A DNA stretch of 64,000 nucleotides from contig NZ_WTPX01000001.1 of NCBI RefSeq assembly GCF_013036045.1, positions 1 through 64,000 of the forward strand, in the 5' to 3' direction. Every line of letters starts with the position of its first letter. Position 1 is the first letter of the stretch. Shown piece by piece: positions 1 to 8,787 of this stretch. The position numbers were made by a program, and so were the translations under genes. The stretch comes from Alienimonas chondri (GTDB taxonomy: Bacteria > Planctomycetota > Planctomycetia > Planctomycetales > Planctomycetaceae). The notes beneath the pieces were generated by a model. That model had not been told where the DNA came from. It saw only the letters and a list, made by a program, of their open reading frames with translations, and did not search any database.

Positions 1-1695
1 GAGGACGGGCTCTGGGGTCATCGAGGCGAGGTCGCAGCCGACGGCCCGCTCCAGCTCGGCGAGGGCCGTCCCGACGTCCGCACGCAGCCGGGCCTGTTGA
101 ACCTCCAACTGCAACAGGTCCCCATAACTGTTCGAGACTTCAGTGAAGCCGACCCGTTCGCCCCGATAGTCCGCCAGACTCACGTCCAGCGTCTGCTCCG
201 CCCGGGGGAGGATGCGGTCGTTCAAGAGGACGAGTTGGTCCGCGAGAGTTTCCAGCCGAAAGCCCAGCCGGCGGATCTGCCGGAGCGTGTCGTCCTGTTC
301 GGCGTCGAGGGCGCGGGAGTCCGCGGCGATGCGTCGGTCCGCCTCCGCCACGCCGGCGCGGATCTTGTCGCGATAGATCGGCAGGGTCAGGCCGAACTGT
401 ACGGAGACGTTGTCGCGGCCGTTGGCGTTGCCGGCGAGGGCGTCTTCCTCCGTCACCACGGCGTAGCCGAGGCCCGCGGTGAAGTCCGGCTTGGCGGCGA
501 GGCAGGCGACCTGCCGTTGCGCCCGGTCGCGGGCGATCTCCCAGCCGATCCGCTGCAACTCCGGCCGACACCGCTTGGCCGCGGCGAAGAGGGCGTCGAC
601 CTCCGCAGCGGCGTTGAGCGGCGGCAGTTCCTCCGCGGCCGTCGGCAGCGCCGCCCCCGGCGGCAACCGGAGCGTCGCGGCGAGGTCCGCCCGGGCCAGG
701 TCCCGCTGCCGACGGAGCGTCAGCATGCGATCGTCGAGGCGGTCGATTTCAAGCTGCGTCCGCAACACGTCCGTCTGCCCGCCCCCCGTCCGCACCCGGG
801 CCACGGCGACGTCGAGGAGCTGTGCGAGGAGCTCGCGGTTCCGCAGCGTCACCTCAACGGCCCGGTCGGCGAACCACGCTTCGAACCAGGCGGTCCGGGC
901 GGCGAGGGCGGCGTCCAGTTCGGCGGTCGTCGCCTCCGTTCGCGCCGCCTGCGCCTCCCGCCGGACGACTTCGCCCCGCGCGCCGAGTTTCGCCAACCAG
1001 GGAATGCGTTGGGTCACATGCACGCCGGTCTGAATGCGACCGGCGGCGGTTTGCAGGGCCTGATCGCGGATCGGGTAGCTGGTGCTCATCAGCGTCGGGT
1101 CGTCCAGCGCCGTCACCTGCGGAATGCGGGCGGCGGTCGCGGCCGCCCGATTCCGGGCGGCTTGCGCCCGCGGCGACCGGGCGACGGCGAGGGCGACGGC
1201 CTCCGCCAGTTCAATGGCGGAAGCGTCTTCGGGCAGGAAGGAACTGCCGCCCGGGAGCGATTCGGCCGTGCCCTCCGAAGCCGGCCGGTCTCCGACGGGG
1301 GCGTCCAGCAGTGGATCGGCAAACTCATCGTCCCGCCCGCCGTTCTCGGGCGAAGGGCGTTCGCCGGGGAGGTTCGCTGAGTCAGCCTGCGGGCTGTCCA
1401 GCAGCGGATCGAAGAATGATTCTCCGGCCGGTTCGCCCGTCTCTTCCTGATAGGAGGCGAGTTGATGGGAGGAGCGTTGCCGGCCGGAAGACGCGGTTGC
1501 CGAACGCTCCGCGTGAGGCGGCACTTCCGCGAGGACCGGCGACGTCCCGATCTGCCGCGTGGCTGTCTGACGCGTCGCCGTTTGCCGGCAGCAATCGCCG
1601 TCGGCGGCGCAACCGCCGGCGAGCGAGACGAAGCCCGCCAGCGGAAAGGCTGCGGCCAAGGCGAGCGACGGTCGGCGACGGAATTGATCTTGCAT
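1..1695 (-). CDS. TolC/CusC-like outer-membrane efflux factor (C-terminus beyond window)
   Basis: Read on the minus strand from ATG at 1695; the frame stays open for 565 codons to base 1, so the C-terminus lies outside the window. The N-terminus (MQDQFRRRPSLALAAAF) has basic residues, a hydrophobic stretch and a Gly-Gly-Cys at residues 27-29, a plausible lipoprotein signal as in NodT/CusC-type channels. After a Pro/Ser/Glu-rich linker of about 130 residues comes the alpha-helical TolC-type repeat (ELAEAVALAVARSPRAQAAR, later VGFTEVSNSYGDLLQLEVQQ). Such proteins trimerise to form the outer-membrane exit duct of RND pumps. It is divergent from the Cys-rich protein and CusBA genes, which makes it their likely outer-membrane partner. 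Family assignment is firm; the metal is inferred from neighbours. Confidence 0.88.
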   Translation of the reverse strand, partial: MQDQFRRRPSLALAAAFPLAGFVSLAGGCAADGDCCRQTATRQTATRQIGTSPVLAEVPPHAERSATASSGRQRSSHQLASYQEETGEPAGESFFDPLLDSPQADSANLPGERPSPENGGRDDEFADPLLDAPVGDRPASEGTAESLPGGSSFLPEDASAIELAEAVALAVARSPRAQAARNRAAATAARIPQVTALDDPTLMSTSYPIRDQALQTAAGRIQTGVHVTQRIPWLAKLGARGEVVRREAQAARTEATTAELDAALAARTAWFEAWFADRAVEVTLRNRELLAQLLDVAVARVRTGGGQTDVLRTQLEIDRLDDRMLTLRRQRDLARADLAATLRLPPGAALPTAAEELPPLNAAAEVDALFAAAKRCRPELQRIGWEIARDRAQRQVACLAAKPDFTAGLGYAVVTEEDALAGNANGRDNVSVQFGLTLPIYRDKIRAGVAEADRRIAADSRALDAEQDDTLRQIRRLGFRLETLADQLVLLNDRILPRAEQTLDVSLADYRGERVGFTEVSNSYGDLLQLEVQQARLRADVGTALAELERAVGCDLASMTPEPVL

Positions 1696-1723
1696 TGTCC
1701 GCCCGGTCTGCCACACTTGAAGA

Positions 1724-1738
1724 TACCCTCTGTGGGTA
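1724..1738. promoter_or_regulatory. CsoR-like operator dyad TACCC-N5-GGGTA
   Basis: In the 67-bp gap between the divergent efflux genes lies TACCC TCTGT GGGTA, a perfect 5-bp dyad with a 5-nt centre, and the flanking AAG/CTT bases extend it imperfectly. The form resembles operators of the copper-sensing CsoR/RcnR repressors, for example the copZA operator of Bacillus subtilis. It is placed to control both directions. No csoR-like gene is in the window, so the regulator is inferred only. Confidence 0.5.
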
Positions 1739-1762
1739 CTTCGACCCCGGCCGACCGTCGCT

Positions 1763-2224
1763 TTGAGCGCTTTCCGTACCGCCGTTACAGCTTGCCTGAT
1801 TCTGGCGGTCTGTCTCGTCGGCGGCCCGGCGCCGATCGCGCTCGCGGGCGGATGCATCGAGGAGGGGAGTGCCGTTTCCTCGACAGACTCCGGCTCCGGC
1901 GGTCATTCCTGCTGCGGGGCAATCGTCGCGGTGGAAGCGACCCCGGCGGCATGCGTTCGCTGCGGGGAGGACTGTCAATGCGGTTCTTCCAAGAGCGGCG
2001 AGCGGGACGGATCATCCGCCAGTTGTCGCTGCAGCTCGGAGCATCCGGCTCCGACCGCTCCCGAACCGTCCCCGCGGCAAGAATCGCCGCTGGGAGAGGG
2101 CTTTTCGGTCGTCTGGTCGGTGGAACCCGCGGCCGCCCGTCCGGAGACGGCGGGCGACTCAGTCAACGGCCTCGTTAGGCCCCAAGGATTTGCGCAGCAC
2201 GTGCTCAGCGTTTGGCTGACGTAG
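1763..2224 (+). CDS. Cys-rich secreted protein of the metal-efflux locus
   Basis: A 153-residue protein starting at TTG 1763, since no in-frame ATG fits better. It opens with a hydrophobic signal-like segment (TAVTACLILAVCLVGGPAPI) ending near ALAGG. The mature part carries nine cysteines, including SCC, CVRC, CQC and CRC motifs within about 65 residues, and a single His beside the first pair. The C-terminal third is Pro/Glu-rich without cysteine. I recognise no family. Its position directly divergent from the outer-membrane factor and ahead of the metal-binding lipoprotein and CusBA suggests a periplasmic metal-binding role, which is inference. A TTG start in GC-rich DNA leaves the exact N-terminus uncertain. 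Confidence 0.62.
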   Translation: MSAFRTAVTACLILAVCLVGGPAPIALAGGCIEEGSAVSSTDSGSGGHSCCGAIVAVEATPAACVRCGEDCQCGSSKSGERDGSSASCRCSSEHPAPTAPEPSPRQESPLGEGFSVVWSVEPAAARPETAGDSVNGLVRPQGFAQHVLSVWLT

Positions 2225-2246
2225 CCGCGGTTTCCCGGCGTGATCG

Positions 2247-2265
2247 GGCGGCGCAGTGCGCCGCC
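2247..2265. terminator. GC-rich hairpin, possible terminator
   Basis: GGCGGCGC-AGT-GCGCCGCC is a perfect 8-bp stem with a 3-nt loop, 22 bp after the stop of the Cys-rich protein gene. The following bases (ctctcttt) are pyrimidine-rich but not a clean T-run, so it may be an attenuator or a weak terminator rather than a full stop. Confidence 0.4.
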
Positions 2266-2423
2266 GGCGCCGCTCTCTTTCGCGTCCTATAGACGCAATA
2301 CGCCGTATCAGTCGGCAAGTCCTCAGGGACTCTGCCATCTCCGATACCGCCCCGCCGCGGGCGGCGTTCGGATCGGCCGCTTCCGGCCTTCTTCTTTCCC
2401 CCCCTGTCTTGAAAGACGCTTCG

Positions 2424-2792
2424 ATGACGTTCCGCGCACTGCTCTCCGTTCCCGCCGCCGCTCTTGTCGCTCTCGCGGTCGGTTGTGCGGTCGAATCCTC
2501 CCCCGACGACTCCGCCGAACTGACCTCCGCCGACGCCCCGCAGGCCGCGCCCGTCGTCTTGGTCAACGAAACCTGCCCGCTGATGGGCGGGGCGTCCGAT
2601 CCGGCCGTCACGACGGAATGGAACGGCCAAACCGTCGGCTTCTGCTGCGCCAGTTGCATTCCTGAATGGAACGAACTGACCGACGAGCAGAAGGCCGAGA
2701 AGCTCGCCGCCGCCGAGGCCGGCGAGACGGAGAACGAAATGCACGACCACGGCGACGGACACGAGCACGGTCATGAGCACGGCGACGCCTGA
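2424..2792 (+). CDS. Metal-binding lipoprotein, Cys motif and His-rich tail
   Basis: A 122-residue protein from ATG 2424. Residues 1-21 form a lipoprotein signal ending in LALAVGC, with Cys21 the expected lipid-anchored residue. The core has CPLMGG, then after about 20 residues GFCCASCIPEWNEL, a YHS-like arrangement of paired cysteines seen in small planctomycete metal-associated proteins. The tail is strikingly His-rich (HDHGDGHEHGHEHGDA), typical of metal binding. Its 3' end overlaps an upstream in-frame ATG of the CusB gene by 20 bp; with the preferred CusB start the gap is 49 bp, so the two are probably co-transcribed. Likely a periplasmic metal chaperone or buffer for the pump; the metal is not shown by sequence. 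Confidence 0.8.
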   Translation: MTFRALLSVPAAALVALAVGCAVESSPDDSAELTSADAPQAAPVVLVNETCPLMGGASDPAVTTEWNGQTVGFCCASCIPEWNELTDEQKAEKLAAAEAGETENEMHDHGDGHEHGHEHGDA

Positions 2793-2829
2793 GCCGTCGC
2801 TCCCGTCCGGTTTCTTCACCGGTTTCTTC

Positions 2830-2834
2830 AGGAG
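2830..2834 (+). promoter_or_regulatory. Shine-Dalgarno AGGAG deciding the CusB start
   Basis: AGGAG sits 7 nt before ATG 2842. The alternative in-frame ATG at 2773 lies inside the upstream lipoprotein gene and has no comparable site, so 2842 is the preferred start of the adaptor. Confidence 0.6.
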
Positions 2835-2841
2835 CCAATCG

Positions 2842-4983
2842 ATGCTAGCCGCCCTCCGCCGCCGCCTGTCCCGATCCGCCGCGTCCCCTCCGCCCTCGGG
2901 CGACGGGACGCAGGTTTCCCCCGCGTCCGACACCGCCCCGCCGGCTCCGGCCCCGCACCAGTCTCTCGGAGACGACGGCGCGCCGGATCCCGCGACGCGG
3001 TCCGGCGGGCGGTGGTGGGTCGGCACGGCGGTGCGGACGGCGGCGTTTTTGATCGCCCTTGTCGGTCTGTTGGTCGGCGTGGGCGTCGCCCAGCGGTTCG
3101 GCCTCCTGGACGGGGCGGCGTCGGTCGCCGCGGCCGGCGTGGACGCCGTGGAAGACGGGGTGCAGTGGATCTGCCCGATGATGTGCACCCCGCCGTCATC
3201 GGAACCCGGGCGTTGCCCGGTCTGCGGGATGGAACTGGTGAAATCGGCCGGCGGCGGGGGGGGCGACGGGGTCTCCGTCACGCTCGATCCGGCGGCCCGC
3301 CGGGTGGCCGGGATCGAAACGGCCGAGGCGACGCTCGAAGCCCTGGATCGGCAGATTCGCACCGTCGGCGAACTGTCGTTCGACGAGGGCCGCGACGCCA
3401 CAATCGCCGCTTATGTCGACGGGCGGCTCGAGCGGCTCTTCGCTGATTATGTCGGCGTGCCGGTGCAGGAGGGCGACGACCTCGCGGTGCTGTATAGCCC
3501 GGAGCTCTATACCGCTCAGCGGGAGTACCTCTCGGCCCGTTCTTCCCTCGCCGCGGGGGCCAACGCCGACGAACAGGTCACGCGGGAATTGGCTCTCGCC
3601 GCCCGCGATAAGCTGATCGAACTGGGCATGACGGCCGATCAGATCGTCGCGTTGCGGGAGAGCGGAACGGCTGAGACCCGATTGCGGATTCGCTCTCCGC
3701 TGGGCGGCACGGTGGTGGAGAAGCTGAAGACGGAGGGGCAGTACGTCTCCCGGGGCGAACCGATTCTGAAGATCGCGGATCTGTCGGCGGTCTGGTTAAT
3801 GCTAGAATTATTCCCGGAGGACGCCGCCGGGGTGCGGTTCGGGACCAAGGTGCGGGCGACGCTGCGGAGCCTGCCGGGCGAGGAGTTCGTCGGCCGGGTC
3901 GCCTTCGTGGACCCCACCGTCGACCCGAACACCCGCACCGTGGGCGTGCGGGTGGAGATGCTCAATCCCGACGGCCGCCTTCGCCCCGGCGATCTGGCGA
4001 CCGCCGTCGTCGAGGTGCCCGCGGTCCCGCCCCCGCCGGGCGAGCCGGTCTACGACCCGGAGCTCGCCATGAAGTACGTCAGCCCGATGCACCCGCAGAT
4101 CGTGCGGGACGAGCCGGGCGAGTGCCCGGTGTGCGGCATGGACCTGGTGCCGGCGAGCGAGCTGGGCTTCGCCGAGAGCCGCACCGCCGACCGCCAAGTC
4201 CTCACCGTCCCCCGCGACGCCGTGCTGCGGGCCGGCGGGCACAGCGTGGTGTACGTCGAAACCGACCCCGGCCGATTCGAGCTCCGGGACGTGGAACTGG
4301 GCCCCACCGCGAACGGCCGCACCGTGATCCTCGGCGGCGTGAAGGCGGGGGAGGCGGTGGCGTCCGGCGGGAACTTCCTGATCGACTCCCAGATGCAGCT
4401 CGCCGGCAACCCGTCGCTGATCGACCCCACCCGGGCCAAGCCCCGGACGGAGCCGGCCGACGGCCCGCTGACCCTGCCGGACGAGCCCGTGCTGATCGTG
4501 GAGGGGGAGACCGGCGCGGCGTTGGACGCCCTGTTCGCCGCCTATTTTGACGTGCAGACGGCGTTGGCCGCGGACGAACCCCCGCCGGCCGGGGCCGTCC
4601 GGGCCCTCGCAGCCGCGGCGGATCGGCTGGACGCCGCGGACCTCGCCTCCGTCGCCGACCAGATCGTCGTGATCGAACGGCACGCGGCGGAACTGCGCAC
4701 CGACGAGATCGAGGCCGCCCGGGTCGCCTTCAAACCGCTCAGCCATGCGGTGTTGCAGCTGTCCGCGGCGGTGCGGGGGCCGGACTCGAACGCGGCCTTC
4801 ACCCACTTCTTCTGCCCCATGGTGAAGGGCGGGGGGGGCGATTGGCTCCAGCCCGGCGGCCTGCCCCGGGACGCCCTGCGGAACCCCTACTGGGGCGCCC
4901 AGATGTTGAAGTGCGGGGAGAAGGTACGCGAGGTCGCCGCGAACGCCGCGTCGGCTGACGGCGGCTCGTCGGGGGGCGTTTGA
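2842..4983 (+). CDS. CusB-like RND periplasmic adaptor with metal-binding modules
   Basis: A 713-residue membrane-fusion (HlyD-type) adaptor linking the inner-membrane RND pump to the TolC-like duct. A membrane anchor (VRTAAFLIALVGLLVGVGVA) lies near residues 60-85. A heavy-metal-binding module follows at about 108-131 (ICPMM then CPVCGM), then the barrel-sandwich/beta-barrel body (IRSPLGGTVVEKLKTEGQYV). A second module is at about 408-434 (SPMHP, CPVCGMDLVP). The C-terminal section, ending FFCPM, NPYWG, MLKCG, resembles the DUF3347 domain fused to some CusB proteins. Much longer than E. coli CusB (about 400 residues) because of these extra domains. Its stop overlaps the CusA start (TGATG), indicating translational coupling. 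CPMHP/CPVCGM modules usually accompany copper or silver export. Confidence 0.93.
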   Translation: MLAALRRRLSRSAASPPPSGDGTQVSPASDTAPPAPAPHQSLGDDGAPDPATRSGGRWWVGTAVRTAAFLIALVGLLVGVGVAQRFGLLDGAASVAAAGVDAVEDGVQWICPMMCTPPSSEPGRCPVCGMELVKSAGGGGGDGVSVTLDPAARRVAGIETAEATLEALDRQIRTVGELSFDEGRDATIAAYVDGRLERLFADYVGVPVQEGDDLAVLYSPELYTAQREYLSARSSLAAGANADEQVTRELALAARDKLIELGMTADQIVALRESGTAETRLRIRSPLGGTVVEKLKTEGQYVSRGEPILKIADLSAVWLMLELFPEDAAGVRFGTKVRATLRSLPGEEFVGRVAFVDPTVDPNTRTVGVRVEMLNPDGRLRPGDLATAVVEVPAVPPPPGEPVYDPELAMKYVSPMHPQIVRDEPGECPVCGMDLVPASELGFAESRTADRQVLTVPRDAVLRAGGHSVVYVETDPGRFELRDVELGPTANGRTVILGGVKAGEAVASGGNFLIDSQMQLAGNPSLIDPTRAKPRTEPADGPLTLPDEPVLIVEGETGAALDALFAAYFDVQTALAADEPPPAGAVRALAAAADRLDAADLASVADQIVVIERHAAELRTDEIEAARVAFKPLSHAVLQLSAAVRGPDSNAAFTHFFCPMVKGGGGDWLQPGGLPRDALRNPYWGAQMLKCGEKVREVAANAASADGGSSGGV

Positions 4984-7900
4984 TGCTCGCCGCCCTCGTT
5001 CGCTTTTGCGTCCGCGAACCGCTGATCGTCCTGCTGCTCACGGCGGGGCTGATCGGCTTCGGCGTCTATAGCGTCAATACGGTCCCGATCGACGCGATCC
5101 CGGACATCGGGGAGAACCAGGTGATCGTCCTCACCGACTGGCCCGGCCGGTCGCCGAAGGACGTGGAGGATCAGATCACCTACCCGCTGAGCGTAAATCT
5201 GCTGGCGGTGCCGGGGGCGGAGAGCGTCCGCGGAAAGAGCCTGTTCGGGGTCAGCTTCGTGCAGGTGACGTTCGCGGACTCGGTCGATTTTTATTGGGCC
5301 CGCAGCCGGGTGAGCGAACAACTGGGCGTGGCCGCGGCAAGCCTGCCGGACGGCGTCACCCCCCGGATGGGGCCGGACGCCACCGGCTTGGGACAAATCT
5401 ATTACTACGTCCTCCGGCCGCCGCCCGGCGGGGGCGTAAACCTCGCGGAACTGCGGTCGTTGCAGGACTTCGTCGTCCGCTACGAGCTGCAGGCCGTGGA
5501 GGGGGTCAGCGAGGTCGCCGGCATCGGCGGATACGTTCGCCAATATCAGGTGGACGTGGACCCGGACCGCCTCCGGTTTCATCAACTCCCGCTGGACCGG
5601 GTGACGGCGGCGGTACAGGCCGCCGGCCGGGACGTCGGCGCCAAGACGGTCGAGAGCGGCGGGATGGAATACATCGTCCGCGGCCGCGGCCGGCTTGGTG
5701 ACGGACCGGGCGGGGGCGGGGACGACGGCGACGCCGTGCGGGACCTGGAAGAAACCGTCGTCGCGGAGCGCGGCGGCGTGCCGGTGCGGCTGAAGGACGT
5801 GGCCGACGTGCAGCTCGGCCCGGACTTCCGCCGCGGCGCCCTGGATCTGAACGGAGCGGAAGCCGTCGGCGGGGTGGTCGTCATGCGGTACGGGGAGAAC
5901 CCGCGGGCCGTCATCGAGCGGATCAAGGCGAAGATTCGCCAGATCGAACCGTCGCTGAACGGCGTGACGATCCGCGGCGTGTACGACCGCAGCGGCCTGA
6001 TCGACGAGACGATCGCCACCCTCGCCACGGCCCTGTGGGAGGAGATTCTCATCACCGCCGCCGTCATCCTGCTGTTTTTACTGCACATTCGCAGCAGCCT
6101 GACGGTCGCCGCCACGCTGCCGGTCGCCGTGCTGCTGGCCTTCGGGGCGATGCGCGTCGGCGGAGTCGACGCGAACATCATGTCGCTGGCCGGCATCGCG
6201 ATCGCGATCGGCACGATGGTCGATATGGGCATTATCGTCTCGGAGAATATCTATCAGCACCTCGCGTCGTGGACGGCCGGCGGTGGTGACGCGGGCGACG
6301 ACGATCGCACCCGCGTGGAGGTGATCGAGGAGGCCGCCGGCGAGGTCGCCCCGGCGGTGTTCACGGCAGTCATGACGACCGTGGTCAGCTTCCTGCCGGT
6401 CTTCTTCCTCACCGGCCGCGACCACAAGCTGTTCGCCCCGCTGGCCTGGACGAAGACCTTCAGCATCGTGGCGGCGCTGATCGTGGCGGTCTGCTTGGTG
6501 CCGCCCGCCTGCCGGTTGCTGCTGGGCGGCAAACGGCGGTCGCGGTGGACGGCGGCGTGGGCCGGGTTGGCCGGGGCGGCGGTCTTTGCGGGCAGCGCCC
6601 TCGTCTGGGGCGAACGGGCCGCGGCGGCGCTGAGCGGGTGGCTGTTCCCCGGCGGCGGGTACGCCGTGCTCCCGGTGCACGTCGCCCTCGCGGCGGCGGC
6701 GATCGGCTTTGCAGTCGGCTACCAGATCGCCCGCGAGCGGCTCCGCCCGGTCGATGAAAACCCCGTCAGCCGCTTCATCGTCTGGATTTACGAGCCGACG
6801 CTGCGCTTCTTCCTGCGGCATAAGATCGCGTTCCTGACGGTCCCGGCCCTGATCGTCCTGCTGGGTCTGGGGGCGTGGAAGGGCCTCGGCAGAGTGCTGC
6901 GGCCGGTCGAACAGGGCGCCGCACTGGTCGGGGCCGACCTCAACGCAGTGCCCGGATATCTGGACGCAAAAAGGCAGTTTATGGGACTGCCGGGCGACGA
7001 CTGGATCGCGCTGGACGAGGGCAGTTGGTTCTATATGCCGACGCTCTATCCCGCCGCGAGCTTCAGCGAAGCGATGCGGGTCCTGCAAACGCAGGACGTG
7101 CTGATCAGTCAGATCCCCGAGGTGGAAGACGTGCTGGGGAAGATCGGCCGGGTGGACAGCGCCCTGGACCCCGCCCCGGCGGCGATGGTGGAAACCTACG
7201 TGATGCTCAAACCCTGCGACCAGTGGCGGCCCGGCGTGACGAGCAGGGACGTGTGGGAGGAGATCAACGCCGTCGCCACCCTGCCGGGCGTCACCCCGGC
7301 GTCCCCCCTGCAACCGATCGAGGGCCGCGTGGTGATGCTGCAAAGCGGCATCAAGGCGCCCACCGCGGTGCGGATCTACGGCGACGACCTCGGCGAACTG
7401 GCCGCCGCCGCCCGCTCCGTCGCGGCGAAGCTGAAGGACTCCCCGTACGTCAACGCCGGCACGGTGAACCCGGACATCGTGCTCGGCAAGCCGTACGTGG
7501 AATTCGCCGTGAACCGCGAGGCCGCCGCCCGCTACGGCATGAGCGTGGAGATGGTGAACGGCGTCATCGAGACGGCCTTGGGCGGTATGAACGTCGACCG
7601 CACCGTCGAAGGCCGGGAGCGTTACCCCGTCCGCGTTCGCTACCGTCGCGACCTGCGGGAGCGCATCGACGACCTGGGCGAGTTGCCGGTCGTCGCCCAC
7701 AGCGGGCAGACGGTCCCGCTGTCGGAATTGGCGACGCTGACGACCACCTGGGGGCCGGGGGCGATCTCCAGCGAGAACGCCCGCCTGGCCGCGCACGTGG
7801 CGTTTGCGACGAGCGGGGCCGTCGGCGACCTCGAAGCCGTGGCCGCGATCGAAGAGTCCCTCCGGGACGCCGCCGCGAAGCCGGCGGGCGATCCGGACGC

Positions 7901-8570
7901 CTTGACCCTGCCGGCGGGCTATTCGTTCGAATTGGTCGGCAGTTTTCGCAACCAGATCGAAGCCAACCGCCGGCTGATGTGGCTCGTCCCGCTGGTAATC
8001 GCGATAAATCTGCTGCTGATTTACTTCCAGTTCCGTGCCGTGCCGCTGACGTTGGCGGTGTTCGCGGGCATCCCGGTGGCGTTCGGCGGCGGGATGATCT
8101 GTCTGGCGCTGGCCGGCACGGAGATGAACACGGCGGTTTGGGTGGGGTTCATCGCCCTGTTCGGCATCGCCGTGGACGACGGGGTGGTGATCGCCACCTA
8201 CCTCGACCAAGTCTTCACCCGCCGCCGACTGCGGACCGTGGAGGATATCCGGGCCGCGACCGTGGCCGCCGGCGCCCGCCGCATCCGACCCTGCCTGATG
8301 ACGACGGCGACAACCGTGCTGGCGTTGGTTCCCGTGCTGCTGTCGGACGGCCGCGGAGCGGACGTCGCCCGGGCGATGGCTCTGCCAGTGTTCGGCGGGA
8401 TGACCGTCGAACTGGTGACGCTGTTCGTCGTCCCGGTGCTGTTCTGCGGGTTCAAGGAATTTAAGCTGCGGGCCGGTCTCGCCGACCGCCACTGGGCCGG
8501 GGTCGAGGACACGCCCGTCGACGATCCTGGCAAATCCGCCCCGGCCCCGCTCGCCCCCTCGGCGGCTTGA
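4983..8570 (+). CDS. CusA-like heavy-metal RND efflux pump
   Basis: A 1195-residue inner-membrane proton-driven RND transporter (HME family; members are commonly around 1050). The start at ATG 4983 shares a base with the CusB stop. Family hallmarks: VPIDAIPDIGENQVIV after the first membrane segment, WPGRSPKDVEDQITYPL, the membrane motif AIAIGTMVDMGIIVSENIY near the middle of the first half, and a C-terminal half repeating the layout (FIALFGIAVDDGVVIATYLD). Extra length comes from Gly/Asp-rich insertions (around GPGGGGDDGDA and WTAGGGDAGDD) and an additional hydrophobic stretch between the two halves. Together with the adaptor and outer-membrane factor it forms a tripartite metal exporter. Confidence 0.95.
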   Translation: MLAALVRFCVREPLIVLLLTAGLIGFGVYSVNTVPIDAIPDIGENQVIVLTDWPGRSPKDVEDQITYPLSVNLLAVPGAESVRGKSLFGVSFVQVTFADSVDFYWARSRVSEQLGVAAASLPDGVTPRMGPDATGLGQIYYYVLRPPPGGGVNLAELRSLQDFVVRYELQAVEGVSEVAGIGGYVRQYQVDVDPDRLRFHQLPLDRVTAAVQAAGRDVGAKTVESGGMEYIVRGRGRLGDGPGGGGDDGDAVRDLEETVVAERGGVPVRLKDVADVQLGPDFRRGALDLNGAEAVGGVVVMRYGENPRAVIERIKAKIRQIEPSLNGVTIRGVYDRSGLIDETIATLATALWEEILITAAVILLFLLHIRSSLTVAATLPVAVLLAFGAMRVGGVDANIMSLAGIAIAIGTMVDMGIIVSENIYQHLASWTAGGGDAGDDDRTRVEVIEEAAGEVAPAVFTAVMTTVVSFLPVFFLTGRDHKLFAPLAWTKTFSIVAALIVAVCLVPPACRLLLGGKRRSRWTAAWAGLAGAAVFAGSALVWGERAAAALSGWLFPGGGYAVLPVHVALAAAAIGFAVGYQIARERLRPVDENPVSRFIVWIYEPTLRFFLRHKIAFLTVPALIVLLGLGAWKGLGRVLRPVEQGAALVGADLNAVPGYLDAKRQFMGLPGDDWIALDEGSWFYMPTLYPAASFSEAMRVLQTQDVLISQIPEVEDVLGKIGRVDSALDPAPAAMVETYVMLKPCDQWRPGVTSRDVWEEINAVATLPGVTPASPLQPIEGRVVMLQSGIKAPTAVRIYGDDLGELAAAARSVAAKLKDSPYVNAGTVNPDIVLGKPYVEFAVNREAAARYGMSVEMVNGVIETALGGMNVDRTVEGRERYPVRVRYRRDLRERIDDLGELPVVAHSGQTVPLSELATLTTTWGPGAISSENARLAAHVAFATSGAVGDLEAVAAIEESLRDAAAKPAGDPDALTLPAGYSFELVGSFRNQIEANRRLMWLVPLVIAINLLLIYFQFRAVPLTLAVFAGIPVAFGGGMICLALAGTEMNTAVWVGFIALFGIAVDDGVVIATYLDQVFTRRRLRTVEDIRAATVAAGARRIRPCLMTTATTVLALVPVLLSDGRGADVARAMALPVFGGMTVELVTLFVVPVLFCGFKEFKLRAGLADRHWAGVEDTPVDDPGKSAPAPLAPSAA

Positions 8571-8787
8571 AGAAAGTCCCGTGAGGGGCGTGATCCGTTG
8601 GGTCGTCGGTGCGGTCCGTCGGCGTTCACGTTTGATCGCACCTGGGTCGTGCGGCGCCTGTTTCCAAGAGACTTCCCGACCAGCCGTCTCAGCCTTCCCG
8701 CCGCCGCCCGGGTGCGGCGACTGGTCCAGCGTCTTCCGCTGCGCCGATGATCAGGCCTCGAAGCCGGAATAGCGGGCGCTGCGTCGG

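Noticed and set aside
97-1380. A 427-codon plus-strand frame in the left-edge region
   Set aside because: It is antisense to the TolC-like gene, whose frame runs uninterrupted to base 1 with recognisable efflux-factor sequence.
6078-8492. An 804-codon minus-strand frame antisense to the RND pump
   Set aside because: The Gln/His/Arg-rich text is a reading shadow of cusA; no domain or credible start is present.
8581-8772. A 63-residue frame between the RND pump and the GT9 gene
   Set aside because: Composition-driven text with no start site or homology cue; this 217-bp gap shows no other feature.
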